From Gemmatimonadota bacterium (GTDB taxonomy: Bacteria; Gemmatimonadota; Gemmatimonadetes; Longimicrobiales; Gaopeijiaceae), in contig JBBEBG010000007.1 in assembly GCA_040882465.1 (NCBI GenBank), positions 77,357-141,356 on the forward strand: 64,000 nucleotides of DNA. The letters are read 5' to 3'. Below, in pieces: positions 36,350 to 44,894 of this stretch. The notes under the pieces were generated by a model. The model was not told where the DNA came from and made no database searches. It worked only from the letters and a program-made list of their open reading frames with translations. The number at the start of each line of letters is the position of its first letter. Position 1 is the stretch's first letter. The position numbers and the translations under genes are program-made.

Positions 36350-36823
36350 ATGAATCGCTTGATCATGCCGACGCTCGTGTTGGCCCTCGTGGCCTTCCCG
36401 TCGCTGGCGGATGCGCAGGGACGCGGTCCAGGCCGCGGAGGAATGGGCGGGATGATGCAGAACCCCGTCGCGCTCATTATCACCAACGCGGACAGCCTTC
36501 AGCTGGGACTCACCGCCGAGGAAGTCACGCAGCTCACCACAGTCCGGGACGAGCTCACCGCGGAGAACCAGCCCCACCAGGCGGCGCTTCAGCAGCTCAT
36601 GGCGGGGATCCAGGGTGGGGGCGGCCCGCCGGACCCGTCGGTCATGGGGCAGATCCAAGAGCACATGGGCCCGATTCAGCAGAACAATGCCGCGGCGGTC
36701 ACCCGCGTCCGCGGGCTCCTCTCGGCCGAGCAAATGACGAAGATTGACGCGATGCTCGCCGCGGGGCGCGGTGGACGTGGCACGGGTGCTGCCGGAGGTG
36801 GACAAGGCGGCACGCCGGGGTGA
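36350..36823 (+). CDS. small periplasmic Spy/CpxP-like protein
   Basis: A 157-residue exported protein. AGGAG lies 10 bases before the ATG at 36350, and the signal peptide ends in SLADAQ. The mature helical part is a Met/Gly/Gln-rich LTxxQ-like protein (LGLTAEEVTQLTTVRDELTA, GLLSAEQMTKIDAML), the pattern of Spy, CpxP and RcnB-like stress or metal-binding proteins. A Gly-rich tail (GRGGRGTGAAGGGQGG) follows. A chaperone or metal-sensing role is possible. Confidence 0.75.
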   Translation: MNRLIMPTLVLALVAFPSLADAQGRGPGRGGMGGMMQNPVALIITNADSLQLGLTAEEVTQLTTVRDELTAENQPHQAALQQLMAGIQGGGGPPDPSVMGQIQEHMGPIQQNNAAAVTRVRGLLSAEQMTKIDAMLAAGRGGRGTGAAGGGQGGTPG

Positions 36824-36847
36824 CCCCTTAGACCGCCTCGAGCACAC

Positions 36848-36884
36848 GCCCCGCCGGACCCGGTGCTCCTGGGCCCGGCGGGGC
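36848..36884 (+). terminator. hairpin after the Spy-like gene
   Basis: A 14-bp inverted repeat with one mismatch (36848-36861 with 36871-36884, loop GGTGCTCCT) is followed by TTCGCATT. This is a probable terminator 24 bases after the stop. Confidence 0.6.
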
Positions 36885-36990
36885 TTCGCATTCGTCGGAT
36901 GGTCAGGCCCGCGAGGGCTTCGCGATTTCCCACCCGGGATTCCCCGCCCCGCCTTGCGCGCGCCGCCAGGGCCCCGCCATTCTCGGTCAG

Positions 36991-37398
36991 GTGACCCGAA
37001 CCCCCCGGAGCATGCTCCGTCCTTCCCGCTTTGCGATTCCCTCGGCCCTTTTGGCCGTCGCCCTGGCCTCGCCTTCCTCGATGGAAGGGCAGAACCCCGC
37101 CACTGAAGCGGGTGCGGCGGCCGGCCAGGTCATCCAGGCGGTCACGACCAGAGGGATCATGGGCGCCCTCCTGCTGGCTCTCGACAGCGAGGGCGAAGTC
37201 GTGGGACGCGGCCTCTCCGGTCGAGACGGATTCTTCACGATCGCCCTCCCCCCCGGCGGTCCGTATCGGCTCGAGGTCGAATCCATGGGTTACCGCATCG
37301 CGACGGCGGATTCGCTTCGGATCAGCGTCGCCGACACCCTCCGGCTCCCACCGATCCATCTCCTGCCGGACACCGCCTCGAACCCGCGGGAACCTTAG
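36991..37398 (+). CDS. small exported carboxypeptidase-regulatory-like domain protein
   Basis: A 135-residue exported protein with a signal peptide ending SSMEGQ. The mature part resembles one carboxypeptidase-regulatory-like (CarboxypepD_reg) beta-sandwich: GALLLALDSEGEVVGRGLSG, then DGFFTIALPPGGPYRLEVES and MGYRIATADS. Such domains occur at the start of outer-membrane receptors and as single modules. Both a GTG at 36991 and an ATG at 37012 are possible starts. It precedes the 968-residue gene by 26 bases. Confidence 0.65.
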   Translation: MTRTPRSMLRPSRFAIPSALLAVALASPSSMEGQNPATEAGAAAGQVIQAVTTRGIMGALLLALDSEGEVVGRGLSGRDGFFTIALPPGGPYRLEVESMGYRIATADSLRISVADTLRLPPIHLLPDTASNPREP

Positions 37399-37424
37399 GT
37401 GGGTCGTCCCGCGTACATCGAGCC

Positions 37425-40331
37425 ATGAGTCAAACATGCCGCCGCGCCTTTCTCACCACCCTGTTTGCGGGGGCAGTGTTCGGTCCCGCCGGCGCACTCT
37501 CGGGACAGGTCACGGAGCCAGACTCCGGGGCCGACCGACTGGCGTGGATGGCGGGGGCCCTGCAAAACGTACTCCAGAATCGCGACTACCCGGCCGTTCT
37601 TGTCGTGGCCGCGCTGAATCGGATGGCCGAGAGCGGCGATGAGAGCGCTCTGGCCGCCGCCGCCCCACTCATCTCGGCGCTCTCGTCCCCGTCCGTGCCC
37701 TCCGCCCGGCTCAGATCGTGCCGCTCGGATCGTGATCCCGTCGAGGGTACACTCTGTGCACTCGAGACCCTCCTTCCCCTGACGTCGCCCCTCCTTGGAA
37801 AGGAGCTCACCGAGGAGGGCGCGCGCTTCGTCTCTTCTTTTTTGCGGCCCGGCGAAGTGGCGCCGGCCGGTGACGTCACCGCGAGCATGGGACCTTTCCA
37901 GCGCTACGCGGAGGAAGTACTCGGAGCAGCGTGGACCCTCGCGGGATCCGAACGGACGGACCCAGCGGGAACCGGGTCTTTCGCGAACGCGATCGAGGGC
38001 GTGTTCGGATTTTCTCCCGGCACGGAGGCATCCCAGGTACTCTCCCGCGTCCCCGAGCTTCGCGAGTTTCTCGCCCACTACCCCACGATCTCGCAACTCG
38101 CGGACGGCGCCCGGTCCCCGCAGGGTGTCCTGAGGGAGTATCAGAGCTTTCTCACTTCGCTCACTTCGTCGATCGGTGTCGCACTGGCCGGGGTTCCCTC
38201 CGCGCAGAGGACAGGGGACCCGTCGGGCTCGACGCTCGGGTGGGCCACCCAGCGCGTCTTCTCCTTTCTCGCCGCGGAATCGGCGACATACGCCGGGCTC
38301 GACGCGGCCGCCGCGGAACGGATACGCACCATCGGAGGCGCGGCGGCCGACCTCCAGTTGGGGGCGTCTTCGTTCGCCTCCACGCTGGTGTCCGCCGGGC
38401 GGGACGCGGCGCTCGCCGCCCTCGGCGGAAACGTCCTGGGTGTGGCTGCCAGCGTAACCGCTTTTTTTGGAGGGACCGGACGTGGATTCGGGCCCAACGC
38501 GGCAGTTGAGCTTCGAAGCCTCCGAGAGGGAATCGCCGCGATGCACACGGAAGTCGACGCGCGTCTCGATGGGGTGGACGCACGGTTCGACGAAGTATTT
38601 TCGACGCTCGACGGACGTTTCGTCACACTCGAGCGGCTCGTGGCGTCGAACAGCACCAATCTTCGCAGTGACTTCGCGGAGATTCATGCCGCGGTCGTCT
38701 CCCTGTCTCGTCGGATGGACCGACTGGAGGAAAACGTCCAGAGCTACATGCAAGCTGGATTCGATCGGGAATACAATCGCACACTCGTCCGCTGCCTCGA
38801 GCATCGGGAGCGGTACCTTCCTCCTTTGGACGAGATGGATTTCGGGGTTTTCTCGGAGTGCCTCGCCGACTTCCGATCCCGTGCGTCCCTGGACGCGAGG
38901 GATGCGCTCCTCACGGACCGCACCACCCCGCTCGACAACGGGTCCCTCGCCGAGGCCTTTGCGGACCCTTCTCTGGAGAATCTCGCCCGTCGCCTCCCCC
39001 TCCTCGGCCGCGTGGCCGAGCTGCGTTATGGATATCCGGCCGTCATCCGGGGGAAGGCGCTCGCGAATCCCATCGAATGGGCCGTGGCGGCCCAAGCCTA
39101 CCTTAGGATGCTCCAGGACTGGCCCGGTCATGCCCGTGCGGTCGCGCCCGGAGACCTGGAGGCCATCCTGGCCGTGGGTGCCGAGCTCCAGGAGGCTCTC
39201 GAGAGCCTCTCCGTGGACCCCACGACCGGCGTGGGTGGCGACCTCCTCGCGAGGGTCTTGCGGGAGTACGAGGGCTATGTTCGCGCCCTGACCTCCGAAG
39301 CGGACATTCTCGCCCAGCGCCATCGGCAGGCCCAGCTTCGCCGGATACCTCTGACGGAGATCCTCACGCGCATCGATCCGCCGGCGCCGGGCGCGCCTTC
39401 GTTGCCGATTCCTCCGAGGCTTTCCCAAGCCGTCCCGCAAGCCGTGTGGACAGCGGCGATCCTCAACCTCGGCGAGGCTTCCTTCGTTTACCGCCTCTCT
39501 CTCGAGGATGCGGTCGTCCGTGAAAATTTTCGCCGACGCTTCTTGATCTTCGGGAAGCGCCACGACCGGGTCACCTCCACCAGAGTCCACGTAGACGTGG
39601 AGCTGAGATTCTCCGGGCGCGGGACAATCGCGCGCTACGCGCTCACCGGGCCCTGGGTGGTTCGGCTGCGCGAGGAGATGTCCGGCGGCGAGACGAGCGA
39701 GGACGTCGTCTCAGCCTCGATGCTGATTTCCGACCCAGGTTCTCACTTCGTCACTCAGATCTGGCCGGAGCTCTCACGGGAAGAGGATGCCTGGGAGGTC
39801 CCGATGCCTTCGCCTGCCCCGCTGGAGGATCTCAAATTGGCGATCGAGGCGGAGCTTCGCCGTCACGGTTCGGTGGCGGCAGCCAGTGTCTTTTCGGCGG
39901 CCTGCGCGGGGAACGTCGTGGACCCGGCAATGTCGGCCTCCGATCGGGGGTCGGTGTCGCGAATCGAAGTCGCACTGGACGGACTCACCCTGACTCGCTC
40001 GCTTTTCGGCGCCTACGCGCGCCTTGCCCTTCCCCAGTCGGTCGCCCTCGACGGGGACCTTGCCGCAGCGCTCGATGGGGACGAAGCGTTGCTCGATCGA
40101 CCCCGCCTCTGTCACGCCTTCGCTGCAGGTGAGAACCCCCTCCGCCTCGTCTGGCTCGAAGAGGAGCCGCAGCGGCGGGTCGAACATCTCTCCGGACTCC
40201 TGAACTCCATCCTCACCGTCGAGAACGCCGTCCCCAAACCGCTTCTGGTCATGGGCGCGACGCTGCGGCAGGTTGAGGCCGCCACACGGATTCAGCGCCT
40301 CCGCACCATTGCCGCGAGGGTGGCGCGTTAG
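37425..40331 (+). CDS. large exported protein with coiled coil, unrecognised
   Basis: A 968-residue protein with an N-terminal signal peptide (RRAFLTTLFAGAVFGPAGAL, ending SGQ). I do not recognise the family. Visible parts: a helical N-terminal region (about 35-330); a hydrophobic Gly-rich segment (about 336-354, GNVLGVAASVTAFFGGTG); a long amphipathic coiled coil (about 370-445, with VDARLDGVDARFDEVFSTLD and VVSLSRRMDRLEENVQSYM); a second helical region; and a beta-rich C-terminal part (about 700-900). A hydrophobic hairpin-like stretch before a coiled coil is seen in helical pore-forming or membrane-tethering proteins, but this is only a resemblance. It precedes the CoA-transferase by 24 bases. 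Confidence 0.78.
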   Translation: MSQTCRRAFLTTLFAGAVFGPAGALSGQVTEPDSGADRLAWMAGALQNVLQNRDYPAVLVVAALNRMAESGDESALAAAAPLISALSSPSVPSARLRSCRSDRDPVEGTLCALETLLPLTSPLLGKELTEEGARFVSSFLRPGEVAPAGDVTASMGPFQRYAEEVLGAAWTLAGSERTDPAGTGSFANAIEGVFGFSPGTEASQVLSRVPELREFLAHYPTISQLADGARSPQGVLREYQSFLTSLTSSIGVALAGVPSAQRTGDPSGSTLGWATQRVFSFLAAESATYAGLDAAAAERIRTIGGAAADLQLGASSFASTLVSAGRDAALAALGGNVLGVAASVTAFFGGTGRGFGPNAAVELRSLREGIAAMHTEVDARLDGVDARFDEVFSTLDGRFVTLERLVASNSTNLRSDFAEIHAAVVSLSRRMDRLEENVQSYMQAGFDREYNRTLVRCLEHRERYLPPLDEMDFGVFSECLADFRSRASLDARDALLTDRTTPLDNGSLAEAFADPSLENLARRLPLLGRVAELRYGYPAVIRGKALANPIEWAVAAQAYLRMLQDWPGHARAVAPGDLEAILAVGAELQEALESLSVDPTTGVGGDLLARVLREYEGYVRALTSEADILAQRHRQAQLRRIPLTEILTRIDPPAPGAPSLPIPPRLSQAVPQAVWTAAILNLGEASFVYRLSLEDAVVRENFRRRFLIFGKRHDRVTSTRVHVDVELRFSGRGTIARYALTGPWVVRLREEMSGGETSEDVVSASMLISDPGSHFVTQIWPELSREEDAWEVPMPSPAPLEDLKLAIEAELRRHGSVAAASVFSAACAGNVVDPAMSASDRGSVSRIEVALDGLTLTRSLFGAYARLALPQSVALDGDLAAALDGDEALLDRPRLCHAFAAGENPLRLVWLEEEPQRRVEHLSGLLNSILTVENAVPKPLLVMGATLRQVEAATRIQRLRTIAARVAR

Positions 40332-40355
40332 TGTGAGTGTTGGGAGCAGTCGTCC

Positions 40356-41558
40356 ATGACGGCACCCCTAGCGGGGATCCGAGTCTGCGACGTCACCCAA
40401 AACCTCGCCGGCCCCTTCTGCGCGCAGATTCTGGGCGACCTCGGGGCGGAGGTCATCAAGGTCGAGCCGCCCGGAGGCGACCTGGGGCGCGCCTGGGGCC
40501 CACCCTTCTGGGGAAGCGCGGGGGTTCTTTTCCTCTCGGTGAACCGCGGAAAGCGGAGCATCGTGCTCGATCTCAAACGCCCGGAGGGACGCGAAGTCCT
40601 TCACCGGATCGCGCGGGGATGCGACGTCTTCCTCCAATCCGCGCGGCTCAGCGTGCCCGAGCGTTTGGGGTGTGATTACGACGCGATCCGGGGGGTGCGG
40701 GAGGACGTGATCCACCTCTCCGTCACCGCCTTCGGAGGGCGGGGCCCGCTCCGGGATTTTCCCGGCTACGATCCGCTCATCCAGGCGTATTCCGGGATCA
40801 TGTCGGTGACCGGTCATCCGGGAGGAGAGCCGGCGCGGGTGGGCGGGTCAGTCGTGGATTATGGGACCGGAATGTGGGCGGCCATCGCGGTCCTCGCCGC
40901 GCTTCGCACGCGCGACGCGACCGGGAAAGGAGCGCGCCTCGAAACCGCCCTCCTCGACACCGCGGTCGGCTGGATCTCTTACCACATCATGGGTTACCTC
41001 GCGACCGGTCGGGTCCCGGGTCCGATGGGATCGGGGCTCGATGCGATCGTCCCCTATCAGGCCTTTCCGACGAGCGATGGTTCCGTCATGATCGCCGCGG
41101 GAAACGACGCGATCTTCCGGCGGCTCTGCGAGGCGCTCGGCGTCCCCGAGGTTGCGCGGGACTCCCGTTTCGCAACGAATCCGTCGCGGGTGGCGCACCG
41201 CGAAGAGCTCGTGCCCCTGATCGCGAGCCATACCCGCACGCTCACCACGCGGGACCTCGTGGAAAGGACGAGGCGCCACTCCGTGCCCACATCGCCGATC
41301 CAGGACATCGCGCAGGTCGCCGCCGACGCCCAGGTGGCCGCCGCCGAGCTGGTCACACCGGCTCCTCACCCGGAAGCCGGCAACTACCAGGATATCTCGA
41401 TTCCGCTGAGGATCGATGGCGCGCGTCCCCGGGGAAGCTCCGGCCCCCCGCTGGCGGGCGAGCACACGGTCGCTATTCTCTCCGAGCTGGGTTACTCCGA
41501 GGCCGAACGCCGCCACCTCCTCGACGAGGGAATCGCGGCCGCGACCGAGGACCCTTAG
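40356..41558 (+). CDS. class III CoA-transferase (CaiB/BaiF family)
   Basis: A 400-residue cytoplasmic enzyme. Family parts are GIRVCDVTQNLAGPFCAQIL, LGDLGAEVIKVEPPGGD, KRSIVLDLKRPEGREVL and the catalytic-loop region VVDYGTGMWAAIAVLAAL, where the Asp corresponds to the acyl-accepting aspartate of formyl-CoA transferase. It would move CoA between two organic acids. The substrate is not predictable. Together with the symporter and TRAP genes it suggests organic-acid use. Confidence 0.93.
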   Translation: MTAPLAGIRVCDVTQNLAGPFCAQILGDLGAEVIKVEPPGGDLGRAWGPPFWGSAGVLFLSVNRGKRSIVLDLKRPEGREVLHRIARGCDVFLQSARLSVPERLGCDYDAIRGVREDVIHLSVTAFGGRGPLRDFPGYDPLIQAYSGIMSVTGHPGGEPARVGGSVVDYGTGMWAAIAVLAALRTRDATGKGARLETALLDTAVGWISYHIMGYLATGRVPGPMGSGLDAIVPYQAFPTSDGSVMIAAGNDAIFRRLCEALGVPEVARDSRFATNPSRVAHREELVPLIASHTRTLTTRDLVERTRRHSVPTSPIQDIAQVAADAQVAAAELVTPAPHPEAGNYQDISIPLRIDGARPRGSSGPPLAGEHTVAILSELGYSEAERRHLLDEGIAAATEDP

Positions 41559-41559
41559 C

Positions 41560-42381
41560 GTGCCCGAGCGCTCCCGGCTTTCCCGCGTCCTCCGCGAGCC
41601 GACTCTCCACTTCGCCCTGGGCGCCGCGCTCCTCTTCGGCATCGCCTGGGTCTTCGGCTCGCGCGCAAACGTCGTCGAAGTGGACCGCGGTCTCGTCGAG
41701 TGGGAGATCCTCCAGGTGGAGACGCTGCGGGGCGCGCCCCTCTCAGCCGCGGAGCGCGCGGACATCGAGGAGGGCGTGATCAACGAGCGCGTCCTCGTGC
41801 GGGAAGCGCTCGCCCTCGGGCTCGACGACGACGAACGAATTCACGATCTCCTCGTCCAGAAGATGCTCCACGTCCTGAGCGCGGACGTGATCCAGCCGAG
41901 CGAAGCCGAGCTCGAGGCCTACTTCGAGGCGGATCCGATGCGTTACGCCAACCCGGCGTCGGTCACCGTCGAAGAGCTGGTCCTGCTCACGCAGGACGCC
42001 CTTCCCTCGTCGCTCGCCACGCAGCTCGAGCGCGGAGTCCCCCTCTCGGAGATCCAGACCGGCGTGCCCAGGACCGGGGGAGGCCTTCGCGACGTTCCGC
42101 GCGAGGATCTCGCGGTGATCTTCGACGGGGCGACGGCGGACGCGGCCTTCGCGGCGGACATCGGTCGATGGGTAGGGCCCTATCTTTCGGCGCGGGGGCA
42201 ACACTGGCTCCGAACCACGGAGAGGACCGACGCGGTGCCCCGCCCCCTCGAGGTCGTGCGCGAGATGGTCCGGCTCGATTGGATCACGGAAGAAGAGGAG
42301 GCGCGCCTTTCCGAGCGGATCGCGGAGATTCGCGAACGTTACACGATCGTTTTTGTGGGCGGAGAGGAAGGAACGCCGTGA
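41560..42381 (+). CDS. membrane-anchored parvulin-like peptidyl-prolyl isomerase
   Basis: A 273-residue protein with one N-terminal span (LHFALGAALLFGIAWVFG) and a periplasmic parvulin-type region (SurA/PpiC-like; VTVEELVLLTQDALPSSLA to LEVVREMVRLDWI). The GTG at 41560 directly follows the CoA-transferase stop. The GTG of the next gene overlaps this gene's stop (GTGA). Adjacent parvulin and HupE_UreJ_2 genes recur in bacteria, so it may help fold the HupE-like protein or its partner. Confidence 0.8.
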   Translation: MPERSRLSRVLREPTLHFALGAALLFGIAWVFGSRANVVEVDRGLVEWEILQVETLRGAPLSAAERADIEEGVINERVLVREALALGLDDDERIHDLLVQKMLHVLSADVIQPSEAELEAYFEADPMRYANPASVTVEELVLLTQDALPSSLATQLERGVPLSEIQTGVPRTGGGLRDVPREDLAVIFDGATADAAFAADIGRWVGPYLSARGQHWLRTTERTDAVPRPLEVVREMVRLDWITEEEEARLSERIAEIRERYTIVFVGGEEGTP

Positions 42382-43388
42382 GCCGACGCACTCTCTTCTT
42401 ACTTCTCGCCATCTGCGCACCGGCACTTCCCTCCCCCGCGGCCGCCCACGACGTGGACGTCACCGGCGTCGCCCGCATCTTTTTCGACCAACTGGGAGAA
42501 CGCCGCTACCTCCTCTCCATCGTGGATCGTCAGGTCCCGCCGATCCTCGACCCCGAGGGGATCCTCCCGGCCGGCTGCACCCTCATCGACGCGGACGAGG
42601 ATGGCCTCGACCTCGTCGCCGGTTTCGCCTTCGAGTGCATGCGCGGTCTGACCCTCGACGACACGATCGTCCTTCCGTGGAACCTCGCGGGGGTCGTCGC
42701 GCTGGCGCGGTGGAGCGACGGGACGGACGCTTCGGCGTATTTCCCCGGGAAAGGCGGCACGATTCCGATCCGGTTCGCGGAGCTTCGGGCCGAAGCGGGA
42801 TCGAGCGCCGGCCTCGCCGCCGACTTTTTCGCCCTGGGGGTGGAGCACATCGTCTTCGGTCTCGATCATCTCCTCTTCGTCCTCGGCCTCCTCCTCCTCG
42901 TCCGCGGCGTCGGCCCTCTCGCGGCGACGATCACCGCGTTTACCGTCGCGCACTCCCTTACCCTGGCCGCAGCCGTCCTCGGCGTCGTCCCCGTCTCGCC
43001 CGGCCCGGTCGAAGCCGCGATCGCTCTCTCGATCGTGCTCCTCGCGCGGGAGATCGTGACCGGTCACCGGGGTGAGCGGCATCTGGTGCACCGCGCTCCC
43101 TGGCTCGTGGCCTTCGGATTCGGGCTCCTGCACGGACTGGGGTTCGCGGGAGCGCTCGGCGAGATCGGGCTCCGGGGAAACGACCTTCCGGTGGCCCTTC
43201 TCTCCTTCAACGTGGGGGTGGAGGCGGGCCAGCTCGTCTTCGTGGGGGCCCTGCTCGCCGTAAACCGGATCGTCCCCGGAACCGCGCGGGGCCGCATCCC
43301 GAAGCTCGAGCCCACGCTCGGCTACGCGCTGGGAGCGCTCGCGATGTTCTGGTTCCTGGGGCGCCTGCCGGCCGTCTGGGGAGCGTGA
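42378..43388 (+). CDS. HupE/UreJ-like membrane protein
   Basis: A 336-residue protein with a signal peptide ending PAAAHD, a soluble N-terminal region (about 25-135) and a C-terminal domain of about six spans with the HupE_UreJ_2 signature: HIVFGLDHLLFVL, TVAHSLTL, LLHGLGFA and LLSFNVGVEAGQ. His and Asp residues in these motifs probably bind a metal. It overlaps the parvulin gene by four bases (GTGA). It is paralogous to the gene at the left edge of the window; the soluble parts are less alike than the membrane parts. Confidence 0.9.
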   Translation: MSRRTLFLLLAICAPALPSPAAAHDVDVTGVARIFFDQLGERRYLLSIVDRQVPPILDPEGILPAGCTLIDADEDGLDLVAGFAFECMRGLTLDDTIVLPWNLAGVVALARWSDGTDASAYFPGKGGTIPIRFAELRAEAGSSAGLAADFFALGVEHIVFGLDHLLFVLGLLLLVRGVGPLAATITAFTVAHSLTLAAAVLGVVPVSPGPVEAAIALSIVLLAREIVTGHRGERHLVHRAPWLVAFGFGLLHGLGFAGALGEIGLRGNDLPVALLSFNVGVEAGQLVFVGALLAVNRIVPGTARGRIPKLEPTLGYALGALAMFWFLGRLPAVWGA

Positions 43389-43421
43389 CCGCCCCCGGCC
43401 CTTCGCCGCCCCGGTTCGGCC

Positions 43422-44855
43422 CTAGGGCGCGGACCTCGATCGAATCACACCCACATTCCCTTCGATCGCGATCTGCGTTCCGAAGGGGGAGGACAGGTCC
43501 TGAAGACGCTCGAGAATGCGCCGCGCCGTCTCGGGGGATGCCGGTCGGGGGATTCCCCGTTTCGCCAATCGCGGCTCCTCGTATCCCAACTCGACCGGGT
43601 GGAGACGCACCTCGGCGAGCTCCCCTCCCTCGAAGGTGCTAACCGCGATGACGCTCTCGTATTTCACCGGGAAGGGGCATCCGACGCACTGGTCGCGGGT
43701 CGGATCCCCCCGCCCCGCGATCCCGATCACGTCCATCTGTCGGATGAATTCCCCGAGACCGTAAAAGATCGGCCGGTTCCGGTAAATCTCGATTCCCCTC
43801 AGCGCGTGCACGCCGGTGCCCTGGTAGAGGTCGGCCCCGGCATCAATCACCGCGTGGGCGAGCTCGATGTGGAAGTCGGGGATGCTCGAGTTCGTGTCGA
43901 GGTGTTCGGCCTCGGCCACCCCGTCGCCTCGATATCCCCCCCTCGTGTCATGAAAGTGGTGAGAATGGATGGCGAAGGACACGAAGTCGGAGCGGAGCTT
44001 TCCCTCACGGACAGCCGCGACCAGGTCGTCGAAATCTCCCTGGTTCATCTGGAAGGAGAAGTGGGGCTCGGTCGTCCCGGGTGGCGCCTTCCGGAAGGCA
44101 TTCCCGATGAGGGAGATCTGGGTGTCCGAGTTCGCGCCGCGCGCGTAGAAGCCGGTCCCGCTGGGAAAGTCGTCGCGCAACGTCTGGATCGCCCCCCACC
44201 GGTCCTCGGGAACCATGAAGGACCGGCCCACGCGGAGCGCGCTGATCCCGCCGCGACCGAGCCACTCGCCGCCGCCGGGCGCGGCATCGATCTGGTTGGC
44301 CCCATCCCGGGCGAAGGTGGCGACCATCCCGACCCGGCCCCGGGCGCTCGTGTAGTACCTCGCGGCCCGCGCCGCCGCGTAGCTGTTTCCGACGCCCGTG
44401 TACTGCATCCCCACCCGATCGAGCTGCCGACTCGTCTCGTTCACCCCCTCGATCCAGAAATCGGTCGAGTGATTGTTCGGGCGCGCCATGATGTCGAAGC
44501 CCATCTCCACGAGCCAATCCGCCGCGCTCGGCTCCCCGCCGAACCCCCCGGGCGCCGACGTCTGAAGGACCCGCCCATCCACGATGTTCCCCTCGAGGTT
44601 CCCGGTCGCCACGTCGGCGCTCCGCAGGATCCCGACCACCTCCCCGAAGCCCGGATCGCTCATCTCGTGGGCGAGGGAATAGGCGAGGATCACGTCTCCG
44701 ACCACCGCGATCGTGAAGCCGTCGTCCACCGTCGTCGCGAGCTCGGGATCGGCCGCACCCGCGGCACCTTGCTGGAGCCCGAAGAGCAACGAAGGGGCGA
44801 AAAGGGAGCCCGCGAGGAACAAGGCCACCGCGGTAGCCACAGGGCGAAGACGCAT
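43422..44855 (-). CDS. CapA-like metallophosphatase-fold protein, exported
   Basis: A 477-residue exported protein with a good GGAGGG box. It has the CapA pattern: VVGDVILAY, then TGNLEGNIVDG, RPNNHSTDFW, FAIHSHHFHD, and GTGVHALRGIEIYRNRPIFY followed by GLGEF. CapA/PgsA proteins take part in poly-gamma-glutamate or capsule export, while many relatives outside such operons have unknown roles. No capsule genes are adjacent, so the capsule role is unsupported here. Confidence 0.88.
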   Translation of the reverse strand: MRLRPVATAVALFLAGSLFAPSLLFGLQQGAAGAADPELATTVDDGFTIAVVGDVILAYSLAHEMSDPGFGEVVGILRSADVATGNLEGNIVDGRVLQTSAPGGFGGEPSAADWLVEMGFDIMARPNNHSTDFWIEGVNETSRQLDRVGMQYTGVGNSYAAARAARYYTSARGRVGMVATFARDGANQIDAAPGGGEWLGRGGISALRVGRSFMVPEDRWGAIQTLRDDFPSGTGFYARGANSDTQISLIGNAFRKAPPGTTEPHFSFQMNQGDFDDLVAAVREGKLRSDFVSFAIHSHHFHDTRGGYRGDGVAEAEHLDTNSSIPDFHIELAHAVIDAGADLYQGTGVHALRGIEIYRNRPIFYGLGEFIRQMDVIGIAGRGDPTRDQCVGCPFPVKYESVIAVSTFEGGELAEVRLHPVELGYEEPRLAKRGIPRPASPETARRILERLQDLSSPFGTQIAIEGNVGVIRSRSAP

Positions 44856-44894
44856 GAATCCCTCCGTGTCAGGGCGCGGGGTCAGGGCGCCGGT

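Noticed and set aside
37395-39590. A 731-codon minus-strand frame opposite the 968-residue gene
   Set aside because: The plus-strand frame has a signal peptide, a coiled coil and normal composition; the minus frame has none.
43422-44855. Capsule/poly-gamma-glutamate operon
   Set aside because: Only the CapA-like gene is present; no PgsB or PgsC homologue lies nearby.
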